Assembly: GCA_019745565.1 (NCBI GenBank)
Contig: JAIESW010000024.1
Location: 188,129-252,128 of the forward strand
DNA length: 64,000 nucleotides
Direction of reading: 5' to 3'
Origin: Burkholderiales bacterium
GTDB taxonomy: Bacteria > Pseudomonadota > Gammaproteobacteria > Burkholderiales > Ga0077523
The first letter of the stretch is position 1; the number at the start of each line of letters is the position of its first letter. A program made the translations under genes and the position numbers. Below the pieces are notes generated by a model. That model did no database searches. It worked only from the letters and a program-made list of their open reading frames with translations, and was not told the origin of the DNA. Below, piece by piece: positions 1 through 9,320 of this stretch.

Positions 1-587
1 TGCTGCTGATGATCGACAACTACGATTCCTTCACCTACAACCTCGTCCAGTACCTCGGTGAACTGGGCGAGGACGTGAAGGTCGCTCGCAACGACGAGAT
101 CACCCTCGAGGAAATCGAGGCCCTCGGGCCGCAACGCATCGTCATTTCGCCCGGGCCCTGCACGCCGAAGGAGGCGGGCGTGTCGGTGCCGCTGATCCGC
201 CGTTTCGCGGGGCGGATCCCGATCCTGGGCGTATGCCTGGGCCACCAGTCCATCGGCGAAGCCTTCGGCGGCCGGATCGTGCACGCGCAGCAGTTGATGC
301 ACGGCAAGACTTCGCTCATCCACCATCGCGGCGAGGGTGTGTTCCGCGAGCTACCAGAGCCGTTCACCGCCATCCGCTACCACTCGCTCGCCATCGAGCG
401 CGAGACGAAGCCCGAGGTGCTGGACGTGACCGCCTGGACCGACGATGGCGAGATCATGGGCGTGCGGCACAAGACGCTGGCAGTGGAGGGTGTGCAGTTC
501 CATCCGGAATCGATCTTGACCGAGCATGGTCACGCGCTCCTCAAGAACTTCCTCGAGAGTTCCATGGTGGAAGGGACGCCGGCATGA
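1..587 (+). CDS. trpG: Anthranilate synthase glutamine amidotransferase subunit, first base of start codon missing
   Basis: Class I glutamine amidotransferase that supplies ammonia from glutamine to TrpE for anthranilate synthesis, in the cytoplasm. The N-terminal motif DNYDSFTYN, the nucleophile motif GVCLGHQ (Cys about residue 79) and the His-Glu pair in VQFHPES (about residues 168 and 170) are all present. The window opens on the last two bases of what is almost certainly an ATG or GTG codon followed by Leu-Leu-Met, so the gene is complete but for one base. A start at the internal ATG at base 9 would only shorten it by three residues. It overlaps trpD by ATGA. The same subunit often also serves as PabA for folate synthesis; this cannot be decided here. 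Very sure of the family. Confidence 0.96.
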   Translation, partial: LLMIDNYDSFTYNLVQYLGELGEDVKVARNDEITLEEIEALGPQRIVISPGPCTPKEAGVSVPLIRRFAGRIPILGVCLGHQSIGEAFGGRIVHAQQLMHGKTSLIHHRGEGVFRELPEPFTAIRYHSLAIERETKPEVLDVTAWTDDGEIMGVRHKTLAVEGVQFHPESILTEHGHALLKNFLESSMVEGTPA

Positions 588-1609
588 CACCCCAGGAAGC
601 GCTGACTCGCGTCATCGAGCACCGCGAGATCTTCCACGAGGAGATGCTCTCGCTCATGCGGCAGATCATGCGCGGCGAGCTCTCGCCGACACTGATCGCG
701 GCGTTCATCACCGGCCTGCGGGTCAAGAAGGAAACCATCGGCGAAATCGCGGCCGCAGCCACGGTCATGCGCGAGTTCGCGACGAAGGTGCAGGTCACCA
801 GCCACACCAATCTGGTCGACACGTGCGGCACGGGCGGTGACAGCGCGCACACGTTCAACATCTCCACGGCCGCGGCCTTCGTGACCGCCGCGGCCGGTGC
901 GAAGGTGGCCAAGCATGGCGGCCGGTCGGTCTCGAGCAAGTCCGGCAGCGCGGACGTGCTCGAAGCCCTGGGCGCGAAGATCGACTTGACGCCGGAACAG
1001 GTGGCCCGCTGCATCGACGAGATCGGCGTGGGGTTCATGTTCGCACCGGCCCATCACGGGGCGATGAAGCACGCCGCGCCGGTCCGCAAGGAGCTCGGTG
1101 TGCGCACGCTGTTCAACATTCTCGGCCCCCTCACCAACCCGGCCGGGGCGGTCAATCAGGTGATGGGCGTGTTCCACCCGGACCTGGTAGGCATCCAGGC
1201 GCGAGTGCTGCAGCGCCTGGGCAGCCGGCACGTGATGGTGGTGTATGGCCTGGAAGGGCTGGACGAGATCTCCATCTCCGGCGAGACCATGGTGGCGGAA
1301 CTCAAGGACGACCATGTGCGCGAGTACACGATCCGGCCCGAACAGTTCGGCTTCGAGCTTTCGCCCATCGATGCGATCCGGGCGACCAGCGGAGAGGCCT
1401 CGCGCGATCTCCTCGTCGCCGCGCTGGAAGACCGGCCGGGTGCCGCGCGCCACATCGTGGCGCTCAACGCGGGGGCGGCGATCTACGCCGCAGGCATCGA
1501 ATCGAGCCATGAGCACGGCGTGCATCGGGCGCTCGAAGTCATGCGCAGCGGCGACGCCCGCGCGAAGCTCGATCAGTTCGTGAGCCTCACTCAGCGACTG
1601 AAGGCCTGA
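584..1609 (+). CDS. trpD: Anthranilate phosphoribosyltransferase
   Basis: Second step of tryptophan synthesis: transfers phosphoribose from PRPP to anthranilate. The protein has 341 residues, the usual length. The PRPP/Mg site motif GTGGD lies at residues 82-86, followed by the conserved FNISTAAAF and KHGGRS segments; the metal-binding DE pair lies further on. The ATG is part of an ATGA overlap with the trpG stop, so the two are probably translationally coupled. Only three bases separate its stop from trpC, which makes trpG-trpD-trpC one transcription unit. No leader peptide or attenuator can be judged because the upstream region lies outside the window. Confidence 0.97.
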   Translation: MTPQEALTRVIEHREIFHEEMLSLMRQIMRGELSPTLIAAFITGLRVKKETIGEIAAAATVMREFATKVQVTSHTNLVDTCGTGGDSAHTFNISTAAAFVTAAAGAKVAKHGGRSVSSKSGSADVLEALGAKIDLTPEQVARCIDEIGVGFMFAPAHHGAMKHAAPVRKELGVRTLFNILGPLTNPAGAVNQVMGVFHPDLVGIQARVLQRLGSRHVMVVYGLEGLDEISISGETMVAELKDDHVREYTIRPEQFGFELSPIDAIRATSGEASRDLLVAALEDRPGAARHIVALNAGAAIYAAGIESSHEHGVHRALEVMRSGDARAKLDQFVSLTQRLKA

Positions 1610-1612
1610 TCG

Positions 1613-2401
1613 GTGGCAGACATCCTCGACCGAATCCTCGCGGTCAAGCGAACCGAGATCGCTGCGGCCGGCGGCGCCAAACCGCTCGACGTTCTGGAAC
1701 GCGAGGCGCGCTCGATGCCGCCGGCCCGTGATTTCGTCGGGGCGCTGCGCGCGAAGGTCGCGGCCGGGCGGCCTGCCGTGATCGCGGAAGTGAAGAAGGC
1801 GAGCCCGAGCAAAGGCCTGCTGCGGGCCGATTTCGATCCGCCTGAGATCGCGAAGTCCTATGCCAGGGGCGGAGCCGCCTGCCTGTCAGTGCTTACTGAC
1901 GTTAACTTCTTCCAGGGCAGTCCGGACTACCTTCGGGCCGCGCGGGCTGCGTGCGATCTGCCGGTATTGCGCAAGGATTTCACCATCGACCGCTATCAGG
2001 TGGCCGAGGCCCGCGCCATGGGCGCCGATGCGATTCTGCTGATCGTCGCTGCCCTGGAGCAGGCTCAGATGGTCGCCCTCGAACGGACTGCCCAGGAACT
2101 GGGGCTTGCCGTGCTGGTGGAAGTGCACGATGGCGCCGAGCTCGATCGGGCTCTCGAGCTGCAGACGCCCCTGCTCGGCATCAACAACCGCAATCTCCGG
2201 ACGTTCGATACTCGTCTCGATACGACCTATAGCCTGCTCAAGCGGATTCCAGCCGACCGCCTGGTGATCACGGAGAGCGGCATCCATGCGCCCGAGGACG
2301 TTGCAGCGATGCGGTCGCATGGCGTGAATGCGTTTCTCGTCGGCGAAGCGTTCATGCGTGCCCCCGATCCCGGACTGGAACTCGCGCGGCTCTTCGGATA
2401 G
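1613..2401 (+). CDS. trpC: Indole-3-glycerol phosphate synthase
   Basis: Converts carboxyphenylaminodeoxyribulose phosphate to indole-3-glycerol phosphate on a TIM barrel. The 262-residue protein has the family signatures [10 protein letters not shown] (catalytic Lys), LRKDF, GINNRNL and ESGI in the expected order. It is the single-domain bacterial form, not fused to TrpF. The start is GTG, three bases after the trpD stop. It is the last gene of the visible trp unit; trpF, trpB and trpA are not in this window. No obvious hairpin terminator follows, although the next 377 bases hold no gene. Confidence 0.97.
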   Translation: MADILDRILAVKRTEIAAAGGAKPLDVLEREARSMPPARDFVGALRAKVAAGRPAVIAEVKKASPSKGLLRADFDPPEIAKSYARGGAACLSVLTDVNFFQGSPDYLRAARAACDLPVLRKDFTIDRYQVAEARAMGADAILLIVAALEQAQMVALERTAQELGLAVLVEVHDGAELDRALELQTPLLGINNRNLRTFDTRLDTTYSLLKRIPADRLVITESGIHAPEDVAAMRSHGVNAFLVGEAFMRAPDPGLELARLFG

Positions 2402-2778
2402 TCGCTGTTGGGCGTTTCGGGGGTGGTCGCCGGGGCGACGCATCGGCGCCACAGTGCGCGCCCCGGAAACATGCACGATGATTTGAGATCACATCAACAT
2501 CACCGCGTAACTCATTTATTTGGAATAAATTGCGCGATCTCGTGATGTTGCTCTGCAACAATCTCAGAACTGTTGCACAAATACAACAGAATCGCCTTGT
2601 CGGTGGCTTTCCTACGTGGAATTCCTTGCCCGCCTTCTTGCGCGCTGGGCAGAATCGGCTCACCGCTCCGGTAGATCGGGGGGTTCCGCTACGGCGTCTG
2701 CCTTTGCAGTGCCTCGGGGAGGTGCGGTTCTCCGCGCCCGATTGACTAAGTGGGTCTCAACTCAAGTCAGGAGATGAC
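2402..2778. other. Intergenic region upstream of the porin with AT-rich inverted repeats
   Basis: No protein-coding gene is seen in these 377 bases. The middle part is markedly more AT-rich than its surroundings and is full of dyads: caacatcac at 2495-2503 against gtgatgttg at 2542-2550; atttatt/aataaat around a three-base centre at 2514-2530; and ctgttg/caacag at 2570-2589. Such dyads in front of a major porin suggest operators for a regulator, or the promoter itself. I could not fix a convincing -35/-10 pair. A good ribosome binding site (aggag) lies just before the porin ATG. Confidence 0.6.
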
Positions 2779-3984
2779 ATGAAACAGAAGCTGCTCGTAG
2801 TAGCCCTGGCCGGTGCGTTCGCGTCGCCCGCCATGGCCGACGTGACCATCAGCGGTACGGTCAACGCAGGTCCGTACTTCACCCAGTCGGGCGACAGCAC
2901 GGCTGGCCCTGGAAACGCTGTGACCGGCGCAACTACCAAGACGGAAGGTTTCTCCCAGTACGGGATCACGTCCAACTACTCGAACATCAATCTGCGTTCC
3001 GAGGAAGATCTGGGCAATGGTCTGAAGGTTCTGTTCCAGTACCAGATCGACATTTCGCAAACCGGTTCGCCGATCCAGAGCACGAACTCGACGCTTCGGA
3101 CTCGTAACAGCTACCTGGGTCTCGGTGGCGGCTGGGGTGCGGTCAAGTTCGGTACGAACGAAAACGTGTACGAACAGTACCTGTACCAGGCTGACCCGCT
3201 GGACGGCGCTGCCGGTGTCGGCGGCAACCTCCAGATGTTCGGTTCGCCCGGCTACGGTGTGGTGTTCGATGTCGGTCAAAGCGGCGTCAATGCGACGAAT
3301 GGCTCGGCCGGTTTCTATCGTCGTACCGACCAGAACCTGTGGTACGAAAGCCCGGACTTCGGCGGCTTCACCTTCGGCGCGTCCTACTCGCTGAACGCCT
3401 ACCAGACCAGCAGCAACGGTACCAAGCCGCAGGTCATGTCGCTGGGTGGTCAGTTCAAGCCGGCCGACCTGCCCTTCTACGTCAACCTGGCGTATGAGCG
3501 TCACAAGGACCTGTTCGGTCTGGAAGTCATTACCGGCGCAGGCACCGCGACCGAATCGACCGACACCGGCGTGAAGCTGCAAGGTGGCGTGATGTTCGGC
3601 GACCTGACCGTCGGCGCGATCGTCGAACAGCTGAAGTACAAGTCCAGCGGCGGCGCACTGGTCATCACCGAGTACAAGCGTACGGCCTACGGCCTGCACG
3701 CCAAGTACAACCTGCCCAGCGGCTACATCGGTGCCAACTTCGGCATCGCCCAGGACGGCAAGATCCAGACGACCGGCACCGGCGACGCCAAGGATTCCGG
3801 CGCCACCTACTTCGGTCTCGGCTACTTCCACAACCTGAGCAAGCAGACGCAACTCCAGGTCATCGGCTCGATGGTGTCCAACAAGGACAACGCGAGCTAC
3901 ATCCTGGCCGGTTCGTCGACGGCCGTGGTTGCTCCGGGTGCCGATCACCGCGCGATCTACTTCGGTATCAAGCACTCCTTCTGA
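2779..3984 (+). CDS. Trimeric outer-membrane porin (beta-proteobacterial type)
   Basis: A 401-residue outer-membrane beta-barrel porin for passive diffusion of small solutes. It has a classic signal peptide with cleavage after SPAMA (about residue 20), then DVTISGTVNAG, typical of the porin_4 family. The rest alternates short strands and Gly/Asn-rich turns and ends in IKHSF, with the terminal Phe needed for BAM recognition. The start ATG has a strong aggag ribosome binding site seven bases upstream. Base composition is less GC-skewed and codon choice looks optimised, as expected for a highly expressed protein. It stands alone between a regulatory gap and its own terminator. Substrate preference cannot be read from the sequence. 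Confidence 0.95.
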   Translation: MKQKLLVVALAGAFASPAMADVTISGTVNAGPYFTQSGDSTAGPGNAVTGATTKTEGFSQYGITSNYSNINLRSEEDLGNGLKVLFQYQIDISQTGSPIQSTNSTLRTRNSYLGLGGGWGAVKFGTNENVYEQYLYQADPLDGAAGVGGNLQMFGSPGYGVVFDVGQSGVNATNGSAGFYRRTDQNLWYESPDFGGFTFGASYSLNAYQTSSNGTKPQVMSLGGQFKPADLPFYVNLAYERHKDLFGLEVITGAGTATESTDTGVKLQGGVMFGDLTVGAIVEQLKYKSSGGALVITEYKRTAYGLHAKYNLPSGYIGANFGIAQDGKIQTTGTGDAKDSGATYFGLGYFHNLSKQTQLQVIGSMVSNKDNASYILAGSSTAVVAPGADHRAIYFGIKHSF

Positions 3985-4016
3985 TTCCGGCCACAAGCCG
4001 AACTTCAGAAACTGGA

Positions 4017-4047
4017 ACGGGCGCCTTCGGGCGCCCGTTTTCTTTTC
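4017..4047 (+). terminator. Rho-independent terminator of the porin gene
   Basis: A 9-bp perfect stem (acgggcgcc with ggcgcccgt) capped by a ttcg tetraloop is followed at once by a T-rich run. It starts about 33 bases after the porin stop. The next gene is on the opposite strand and ends at 4063, so the element separates converging units. Confidence 0.93.
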
Positions 4048-4062
4048 GCTCGCCGCCGCCGA

Positions 4063-5274
4063 TCAGCGTGTGACCGCGACGCGCCTCCCGAGCGAAAGCG
4101 CCGCAACGAGGCACGCGACGCCACCGATGGCGAGCGTCACCGGCGCACCGGTGCGGTCGGCGAGATAGCCGGCCCACAGACCGCCGAACGGGGCGAGTCC
4201 GAGGAAGGCCATGACATAGAGGCTGATCATCCGGCCGCGGAACTGGTCGTCCACCTGCGTCTGCAACTGCATGTTGACCGATGCCGCGGTGCCGATGATG
4301 CCCGCACCCACGCCGACCATGAGCGGCAGGGCCAGCGGCAGGATCGTCGTAAAAGAGAAGGCTGCGAGGCACAGACCGGCCCCCGCGCATGCAGCGAGGG
4401 TCCATCTTTCGAGGCCGGCGATGCCCGTGCGGGTGGCAAGCAGGGCGGTCGCGGTGACCCCCCCCAGGCCGGCACAACCCACCAGCAGTCCCAGGGTGCC
4501 CGGTCCGCCACCGAAGACATCGCGCGCGATCGCCGGCATGAGCGTGACGTAGGGGCTCGCGAAGAAACTCGTGGCCATCACGAGCGGCAACAGGTTGCGG
4601 ATCACGGGGGTCGCCCACGCATAGCGCAAGGCATCGATCCACCGCGAGCCGTCACGACGATGCGCGTGTTGTGCATGCAAGGCGGTCGGCACCTTCATCG
4701 CCAGCACGGCACCGACCACGGCCGCATAGCTCGCTGCATTCACCAGAAAGCACACGCCCTCCGACACCTGCGCGAGCAGCAGTCCCGCGACCATCGGACC
4801 CAGCAGGCGGCCGCCGTTCATCAGGAAGGAGTTGAGTGCGATCGCGTTCGGCAGGTCCGTCTTGTCGGGCACCATCTCGCCGAGGAAGGACTGGCGGATC
4901 GGCGTATCGAGCCCGCCCAGCACGCCCTGCAGGGCGGCCATCCCGAGCAGCAGCGGCGGGGCGGACCAGCCCGCCAACACCAGGATGCCCAGGCACAGCG
5001 CCTGAACCAGCAGCAATGCCTGCGTGGCGATCAGCAGGCGCCGCCGATCGTAGTGATCACCGAGCCAGCCCGAAAACGGCCCGATGAAGAGCACCGGCGC
5101 CTGCGAGAGGAACGTCGTGAGCCCGAGCAGCGTGGTCGATCCGGTGAGCCGGTACATGAGCCAGGACAGGGCGATCGTCTGCACCCAGGTGCCGATGATC
5201 GAAATGCCCTGGCCTAGGAAGAACAGCCGGAAGCTGCGATGTCGCAGCGCGCGCAGCGCCGCGGCCCGTCTCAC
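4063..5274 (-). CDS. Major facilitator superfamily exporter (MFS_3 / EntS-like)
   Basis: A 403-residue inner-membrane transporter with about twelve hydrophobic segments. The N-terminal segment RSFRLFFLGQGISIIGTWVQ and the loop GWLGDHYDRRRLL (the MFS A-motif between helices 2 and 3) place it with the MFS_3 group that includes the enterobactin exporter EntS and many drug/proton antiporters. The start is GTG, 28 bases after the valS stop on the same strand, so it may be co-transcribed with valS. The substrate is unknown; no siderophore genes lie nearby. Confidence 0.9.
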   Translation of the reverse strand: MRRAAALRALRHRSFRLFFLGQGISIIGTWVQTIALSWLMYRLTGSTTLLGLTTFLSQAPVLFIGPFSGWLGDHYDRRRLLIATQALLLVQALCLGILVLAGWSAPPLLLGMAALQGVLGGLDTPIRQSFLGEMVPDKTDLPNAIALNSFLMNGGRLLGPMVAGLLLAQVSEGVCFLVNAASYAAVVGAVLAMKVPTALHAQHAHRRDGSRWIDALRYAWATPVIRNLLPLVMATSFFASPYVTLMPAIARDVFGGGPGTLGLLVGCAGLGGVTATALLATRTGIAGLERWTLAACAGAGLCLAAFSFTTILPLALPLMVGVGAGIIGTAASVNMQLQTQVDDQFRGRMISLYVMAFLGLAPFGGLWAGYLADRTGAPVTLAIGGVACLVAALSLGRRVAVTR

Positions 5275-5302
5275 GCGGACTCCAGCCGCGCCGCCACGGG
5301 TT

Positions 5303-8125
5303 CTACGCCTTGGCGCGCATGCGCTCGAGCTGTCCCGACACCTTCTCCAGCGTCGCGCGGAAGCCTGCGAGGCGCTCGCGCTCCTGCGCGACTACCGCTG
5401 CCGGCGCACGCTGCACGAAGCTCTCGTTGCCGAGCTTGCCTTCGGCCTTGGTGATCTCGCCCGCGAGCCGCGCTGCTTCCTTCTCCAGGCGCGCCACCTC
5501 CTCGGCGATGTCCACTTCGATGTGCAGCATCAGGCGCGTGTCGCCGACCACGGCGACCGGCGCATCGGCGTCGGGGAAGGCCGTGGCAACGGTCGCATCC
5601 GACAGCCGGGCCAGCGCCTTCAGGTACGGAAACTGGGTCGTCAGGACCGGTTCGTTGCCGATGGCGATCAGCGGGATCTTCTCGCCGGGCCCGATGCTCA
5701 TTTCGCCCCTCAGGTTGCGGCAGGCGTCGGTGAGGGCTTTCAGACTGCCGACGAAGCTCTCGGCGACCGTATCGATCTTCGACGGTTCACTCTTCGGATA
5801 CGGCGCGATGCTGACGCTTGCGCCGGACTTGCCGGCGAGCGGGGCGACGATCTGCCACAGCTCCTCGGTGATGAACGGAATCACCGGATGCGCGAGCCGC
5901 AGGACCGCCTCCAGCACGCGCACCAGCGTGCGGCGGGTGCCGCGCTGCGCCGCTTCGTCGCCCGACTGCAACTGCACCTTCGCCAGTTCGAGGTACCAGT
6001 CGCAGTACTCGTCCCACACGAAGCGATAGATGGCGCCGGCCACGTTGTCGAGACGGTAGTCGGCGAAGCCCTTCTCCACCTCTGCTTCGGTGCGCTGCAG
6101 CTGGCTCACGATCCAGCGGTCGACATCCGACAGCGTGGCCGGCAGCGATTCGTCGGTACCGCAGTCCTTGCCGGCCGTGTTCATCAGCACGAAGCGCGTG
6201 GCGTTCCACAGCTTGTTGCAGAAGTTGCGGTACCCCTCGCAGCGCTTCAGGTCGAAGTTGATGTTGCGCCCGAGCGTCGCGTAGGCAGCCATGGTGAAGC
6301 GCAACGCATCGGCGCCGAAGGCCGGGATGCCCTCGGGAAACTCCTTGCGGGTGCGCGCTTCGATGCGCGGGGCATCCTCGGGCTTGCGCAGCCCCGTGGT
6401 GCGCTTCGCGACCAGCGGCTCCAGCGCGATGCCGTCGATCAGGTCCACCGGGTCGAGCGTGTTGCCCTCGGACTTGGACATCTTCTTGCCTTCCGCATCG
6501 CGGATGAGGCCGTGGATGTAGACGTGCCGGAACGGCACGTGCCCGGTGAAGTGCGTCGTCATCATGATCATCCGGGCCACCCAGAAGAAGATGATGTCGA
6601 AGCCGGTGATCAGCACGCTCGAAGGCAGATACAGGTCGTAGGCCTGCGCGTCGTCGCCCTTCGGTTCGGGCCAGCCGAGCGTGGAATGGCACACGAGTGC
6701 CGACGAGAACCACGTGTCGAGCACGTCGGGGTCGCGCGTGAGTGCGGCGTCAGGTGCGAGGCGCGAGGCGTTGGCGGCGCGCACCTCGGCTTCGCTGCGA
6801 CCCACGTACACGTTGCCCTGTTCGTCGTACCAGGCGGGAATCTGGTGACCCCACCACAGCTGCCGCGAGATGCACCAGTCCTGGATGTTCTCGAGCCACT
6901 GGTTGTACACGTTGACCCAGTTGTCGGGCACGAAGGTCACGTCACCGCGCTTCACCACGTCGAGTGCGACTTCGGCGATGGAACGGCCGGGATGGAGAGT
7001 GCCCGCGGGCGCCGGCTTCGACATCGCGACGAACCACTGGTCGGTCAGCATCGGCTCCACCACGGCGCCGGTGCGGCCGCAGCGCGGCACCATCATGCGA
7101 TGCGGCTTGACCCCGTCGAGCAGTCCGGCGGCCTCGAGGTCGGCAACGATGCGCTTGCGCGCGTCGTAGCGATCGAGGCCGCGATAGGCCTCGGGTCCGT
7201 TCTCGTTGATCTTTGCGTCGAGCGTGAAGATGTTGATCTGCGGGAGATCGTGGCGCTGCCCCACCTGATAGTCGTTGGCGTCGTGGGCCGGGGTGATCTT
7301 CACGCAACCGGTGCCGAACTCGCGATCCACGTAGGCGTCGGCGATCACCGGAATGACCCGCCCGGTCAACGGCAGTTGCAGCTTGCGGCCCACGAGGTGG
7401 GCGTAGCGCTCGTCCTCGGGGTTCACGGCCACGGCGACGTCGCCCAGCATGGTCTCAGGCCGGGTGGTCGCGACGACGAGACCCCGGACACCGTTCACAG
7501 GACCGTCGACGAAGGGGTACAGGATCTGCCAGATCCGGCCCTCTTCCTCCTCGCTCTCCACTTCGAGATCGGACACGGCGGTGCGCAGCACCGGGTCCCA
7601 GTTCACCAACCGCTTGCCGCGATAGATCAGCCCTTGTTCGTGCAGGCGGACGAAGGTCTCGGTGACGACCTTCGACAACTTGTCGTCCATGGTGAAGTAC
7701 TCGCGGTTCCAGTCGCACGAGTCACCGAGGCGCCGCATCTGCCGGGTGATCGTGGCGCCCGATTCGCGCTTCCATTCCCAGACCTTTTCGACGAACTTCT
7801 CGCGGCCGATGTCGCGGCGGTGCGTGCCCTGCGCCTCGAGCTGGCGTTCCACGACGATCTGCGTGGCGATCCCCGCATGGTCCGTCCCCGGCAGCCACAG
7901 CGTGTTGTCGCCGTGCATGCGGTGATAGCGGGTGAGCGCGTCCATGATGGTCTGGTTGAACGCGTGGCCCATGTGCAGCGTGCCGGTCACGTTGGGCGGC
8001 GGCAGCTGGATGGCGAAAGCGGGCTTGCCGGCCACGGCACCCGCGGCGAAATAGCCGCGTTCCTCCCAGACGGGATACCAGCGCCGCTCGATGTCGGCGG
8101 GCTCGAAGCTTTTGGCGAGTTCCAT
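5303..8125 (-). CDS. valS: Valyl-tRNA synthetase
   Basis: Class Ia aminoacyl-tRNA synthetase, 940 residues, that charges tRNA-Val and edits mischarged threonine. The HIGH-type motif HMGH is at residues 51-54, preceded by [13 protein letters not shown] is near residue 546; the editing domain lies between them. The C-terminal 70 residues form the long Arg/Glu/Ala-rich coiled coil typical of ValRS. The start is ATG. It belongs to the minus-strand group pepA-holC-hypothetical-valS, a neighbourhood common in beta- and gammaproteobacteria, but a 271-base gap with repeats separates it from the upstream gene, so it may have its own promoter. Confidence 0.98.
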   Translation of the reverse strand: MELAKSFEPADIERRWYPVWEERGYFAAGAVAGKPAFAIQLPPPNVTGTLHMGHAFNQTIMDALTRYHRMHGDNTLWLPGTDHAGIATQIVVERQLEAQGTHRRDIGREKFVEKVWEWKRESGATITRQMRRLGDSCDWNREYFTMDDKLSKVVTETFVRLHEQGLIYRGKRLVNWDPVLRTAVSDLEVESEEEEGRIWQILYPFVDGPVNGVRGLVVATTRPETMLGDVAVAVNPEDERYAHLVGRKLQLPLTGRVIPVIADAYVDREFGTGCVKITPAHDANDYQVGQRHDLPQINIFTLDAKINENGPEAYRGLDRYDARKRIVADLEAAGLLDGVKPHRMMVPRCGRTGAVVEPMLTDQWFVAMSKPAPAGTLHPGRSIAEVALDVVKRGDVTFVPDNWVNVYNQWLENIQDWCISRQLWWGHQIPAWYDEQGNVYVGRSEAEVRAANASRLAPDAALTRDPDVLDTWFSSALVCHSTLGWPEPKGDDAQAYDLYLPSSVLITGFDIIFFWVARMIMMTTHFTGHVPFRHVYIHGLIRDAEGKKMSKSEGNTLDPVDLIDGIALEPLVAKRTTGLRKPEDAPRIEARTRKEFPEGIPAFGADALRFTMAAYATLGRNINFDLKRCEGYRNFCNKLWNATRFVLMNTAGKDCGTDESLPATLSDVDRWIVSQLQRTEAEVEKGFADYRLDNVAGAIYRFVWDEYCDWYLELAKVQLQSGDEAAQRGTRRTLVRVLEAVLRLAHPVIPFITEELWQIVAPLAGKSGASVSIAPYPKSEPSKIDTVAESFVGSLKALTDACRNLRGEMSIGPGEKIPLIAIGNEPVLTTQFPYLKALARLSDATVATAFPDADAPVAVVGDTRLMLHIEVDIAEEVARLEKEAARLAGEITKAEGKLGNESFVQRAPAAVVAQERERLAGFRATLEKVSGQLERMRAKA

Positions 8126-8175
8126 GGGGAGCAGCGAAGCGATATGCGAACCGACGATTATAGCGAGCGTCTCTG

Positions 8176-8207
8176 GCGTGAGGCGTGAGGCGTGAGGCGT
8201 GAGGCGT
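8176..8207. repeat. Short tandem repeat, 7-bp unit gcgtgag, four copies
   Basis: Four perfect head-to-tail copies of gcgtgag at 8176-8203 run into a partial fifth (gcgt). They lie about 50 bases upstream of the valS start, within its likely 5' leader or promoter region on the minus strand. Copy-number change by slippage is plausible. Confidence 0.85.
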
Positions 8208-8228
8208 TCACGTTTTCCCGCGCTGCTG

Positions 8229-8318
8229 CCCCCACCCTAGCCCTCCCCCGGCAAAGCCGGGGGAGGGGACGTACACCCCTTCCCCCACCTTCGGTGGGGG
8301 AAGGTTGGGATGGGGGCC
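8229..8318. repeat. Dispersed bipartite palindromic repeat, copy 1
   Basis: About 90 bases made of two hairpins: a ccctcccccggc...gccgggggagggg stem, a spacer reading gtacaccc, and a cttcccccacc...ggtgggggaag stem, flanked by cccccaccc on the left and gggatgggggcc on the right. Three further loci in this window (13257, 25267, 33240) carry the same layout. Here it lies between two minus-strand genes, valS and the hypothetical gene upstream of it. Confidence 0.9.
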
Positions 8319-8396
8319 CACGGCTGCTGCGGATCTCGCCGCCACATACCACCACGGTGATCCTCCCCCTGTCGTCGACGGGGGAGGAGACTCACA

Positions 8397-8882
8397 CTAT
8401 CCCTGCTCCGGCAAAGGCGGCGGATCGGCGTCCGCGCCCTCCTTGGGCTCTTTCACGCTCTTGTCCAGCGCCTCCTGTACCGCTTCGCGCACCATGTCGC
8501 GCAGCCCGGCCCTCAGATAGTCGGCCGCCTCGCTCACCATCTGCGCCATGGAGTCGGCCGCGCCCGGCATGAGGCGGCGCTCGATCAGCGCGTCGACTTC
8601 ACCGTCGAGGCGATCCTTGATGCGGGAGAACACATACTCTTCCAACCGCCGGATCTGCTCGATCTGCGGTGTGGGCTTGCGCGGCTTGGGTGGGATCGTG
8701 TCGCCGACGGCCCGCAACGGGCCCGACACCACGTCCGTGAGGGTCGGAATGTTCGGCAATGTTGCCTGGCGCGGATCGACCGGCCGCGGCTTGGCCGCCG
8801 GGCGATGCCGCGACATGAAACTGTCCGCCTCGCCCAGGACCTCGTCCGGCGTGCGATTGCCCGGCGGCGGACTGTCGGCCAT
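8397..8882 (-). CDS. Hypothetical protein between holC and valS
   Basis: Encodes 161 residues with no signal peptide or membrane span. The first 85 residues are Pro/Arg-rich and probably disordered (TPDEVLGEADSFMSRHR, then PNIPTLTDVV). The second half is a predicted helical stretch with acidic/basic patterning (RRLEEYVFSRIKDRLDGEVD and onward) that ends in a charged tail. Small proteins of this kind occur beside holC in other betaproteobacteria; I do not recognise a named family with certainty. It starts six bases after holC on the same strand, so it is co-transcribed with pepA-holC. A link to the replisome or to DNA would be guesswork. Confidence 0.8.
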   Translation of the reverse strand: MADSPPPGNRTPDEVLGEADSFMSRHRPAAKPRPVDPRQATLPNIPTLTDVVSGPLRAVGDTIPPKPRKPTPQIEQIRRLEEYVFSRIKDRLDGEVDALIERRLMPGAADSMAQMVSEAADYLRAGLRDMVREAVQEALDKSVKEPKEGADADPPPLPEQG

Positions 8883-8888
8883 GCCGTC

Positions 8889-9320
8889 TCAGGCGCTGCC
8901 GCTCTGGCTGAGATCGTGCGCCCGCACTTCGTAGCCGCGGTCGCGATACCAGCGAAAGCGCGTGCGGCCGGCGGCCACGTCGGGTTCGTCGGTGCTCACG
9001 ATCTCCACCAGCCGCTGGAAGCGGCTGAAGACCTCCGGCGTATCGAGACGAAGATTGAGCAGCAGTTCGTCGCGCTCCACCGACGCGAGATCGTGATCGA
9101 CGATGACGGGCGTGCGCGCCGCGAGCGGATGGCGCGCGCGCACATGGGGAATGAAACCGGTGGCAGGATAGGTCCACAGCATGCGATCGACCCGCTCGGT
9201 GGTTTCCTCGTCCGGCGTCAGGATCATCACCCGCATGCCGCGACCCATTGCCTTGCCGCAGATGAGGCAGGCCGTCTGCAGCTTGTTCGAGACGTGCGTA
9301 TAGAAATCGATCTGCGTCAC
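8889..9320 (-). CDS. holC: DNA polymerase III chi subunit
   Basis: A 143-residue clamp-loader accessory protein that links the polymerase III holoenzyme to SSB. The start MTQIDFYTHV, the ACLICGKAMGRGMRVMILTPD segment, TERVDRMLWTYPATGFIPH and the C-terminal YRDRGYEVRAHDLS match HolC and its usual length. The start is GTG, directly abutting the pepA stop (taa then gtg), as in the widespread pepA-holC arrangement. The psi partner HolD is not in this window. Confidence 0.94.
   Translation of the reverse strand: MTQIDFYTHVSNKLQTACLICGKAMGRGMRVMILTPDEETTERVDRMLWTYPATGFIPHVRARHPLAARTPVIVDHDLASVERDELLLNLRLDTPEVFSRFQRLVEIVSTDEPDVAAGRTRFRWYRDRGYEVRAHDLSQSGSA

Noticed and set aside
5084-8188. Very long open frame on the plus strand opposite valS
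   Set aside because: It mirrors a valS gene with all catalytic motifs; the translation is His/Arg/Val-rich low-complexity sequence typical of antisense frames in GC-rich DNA.
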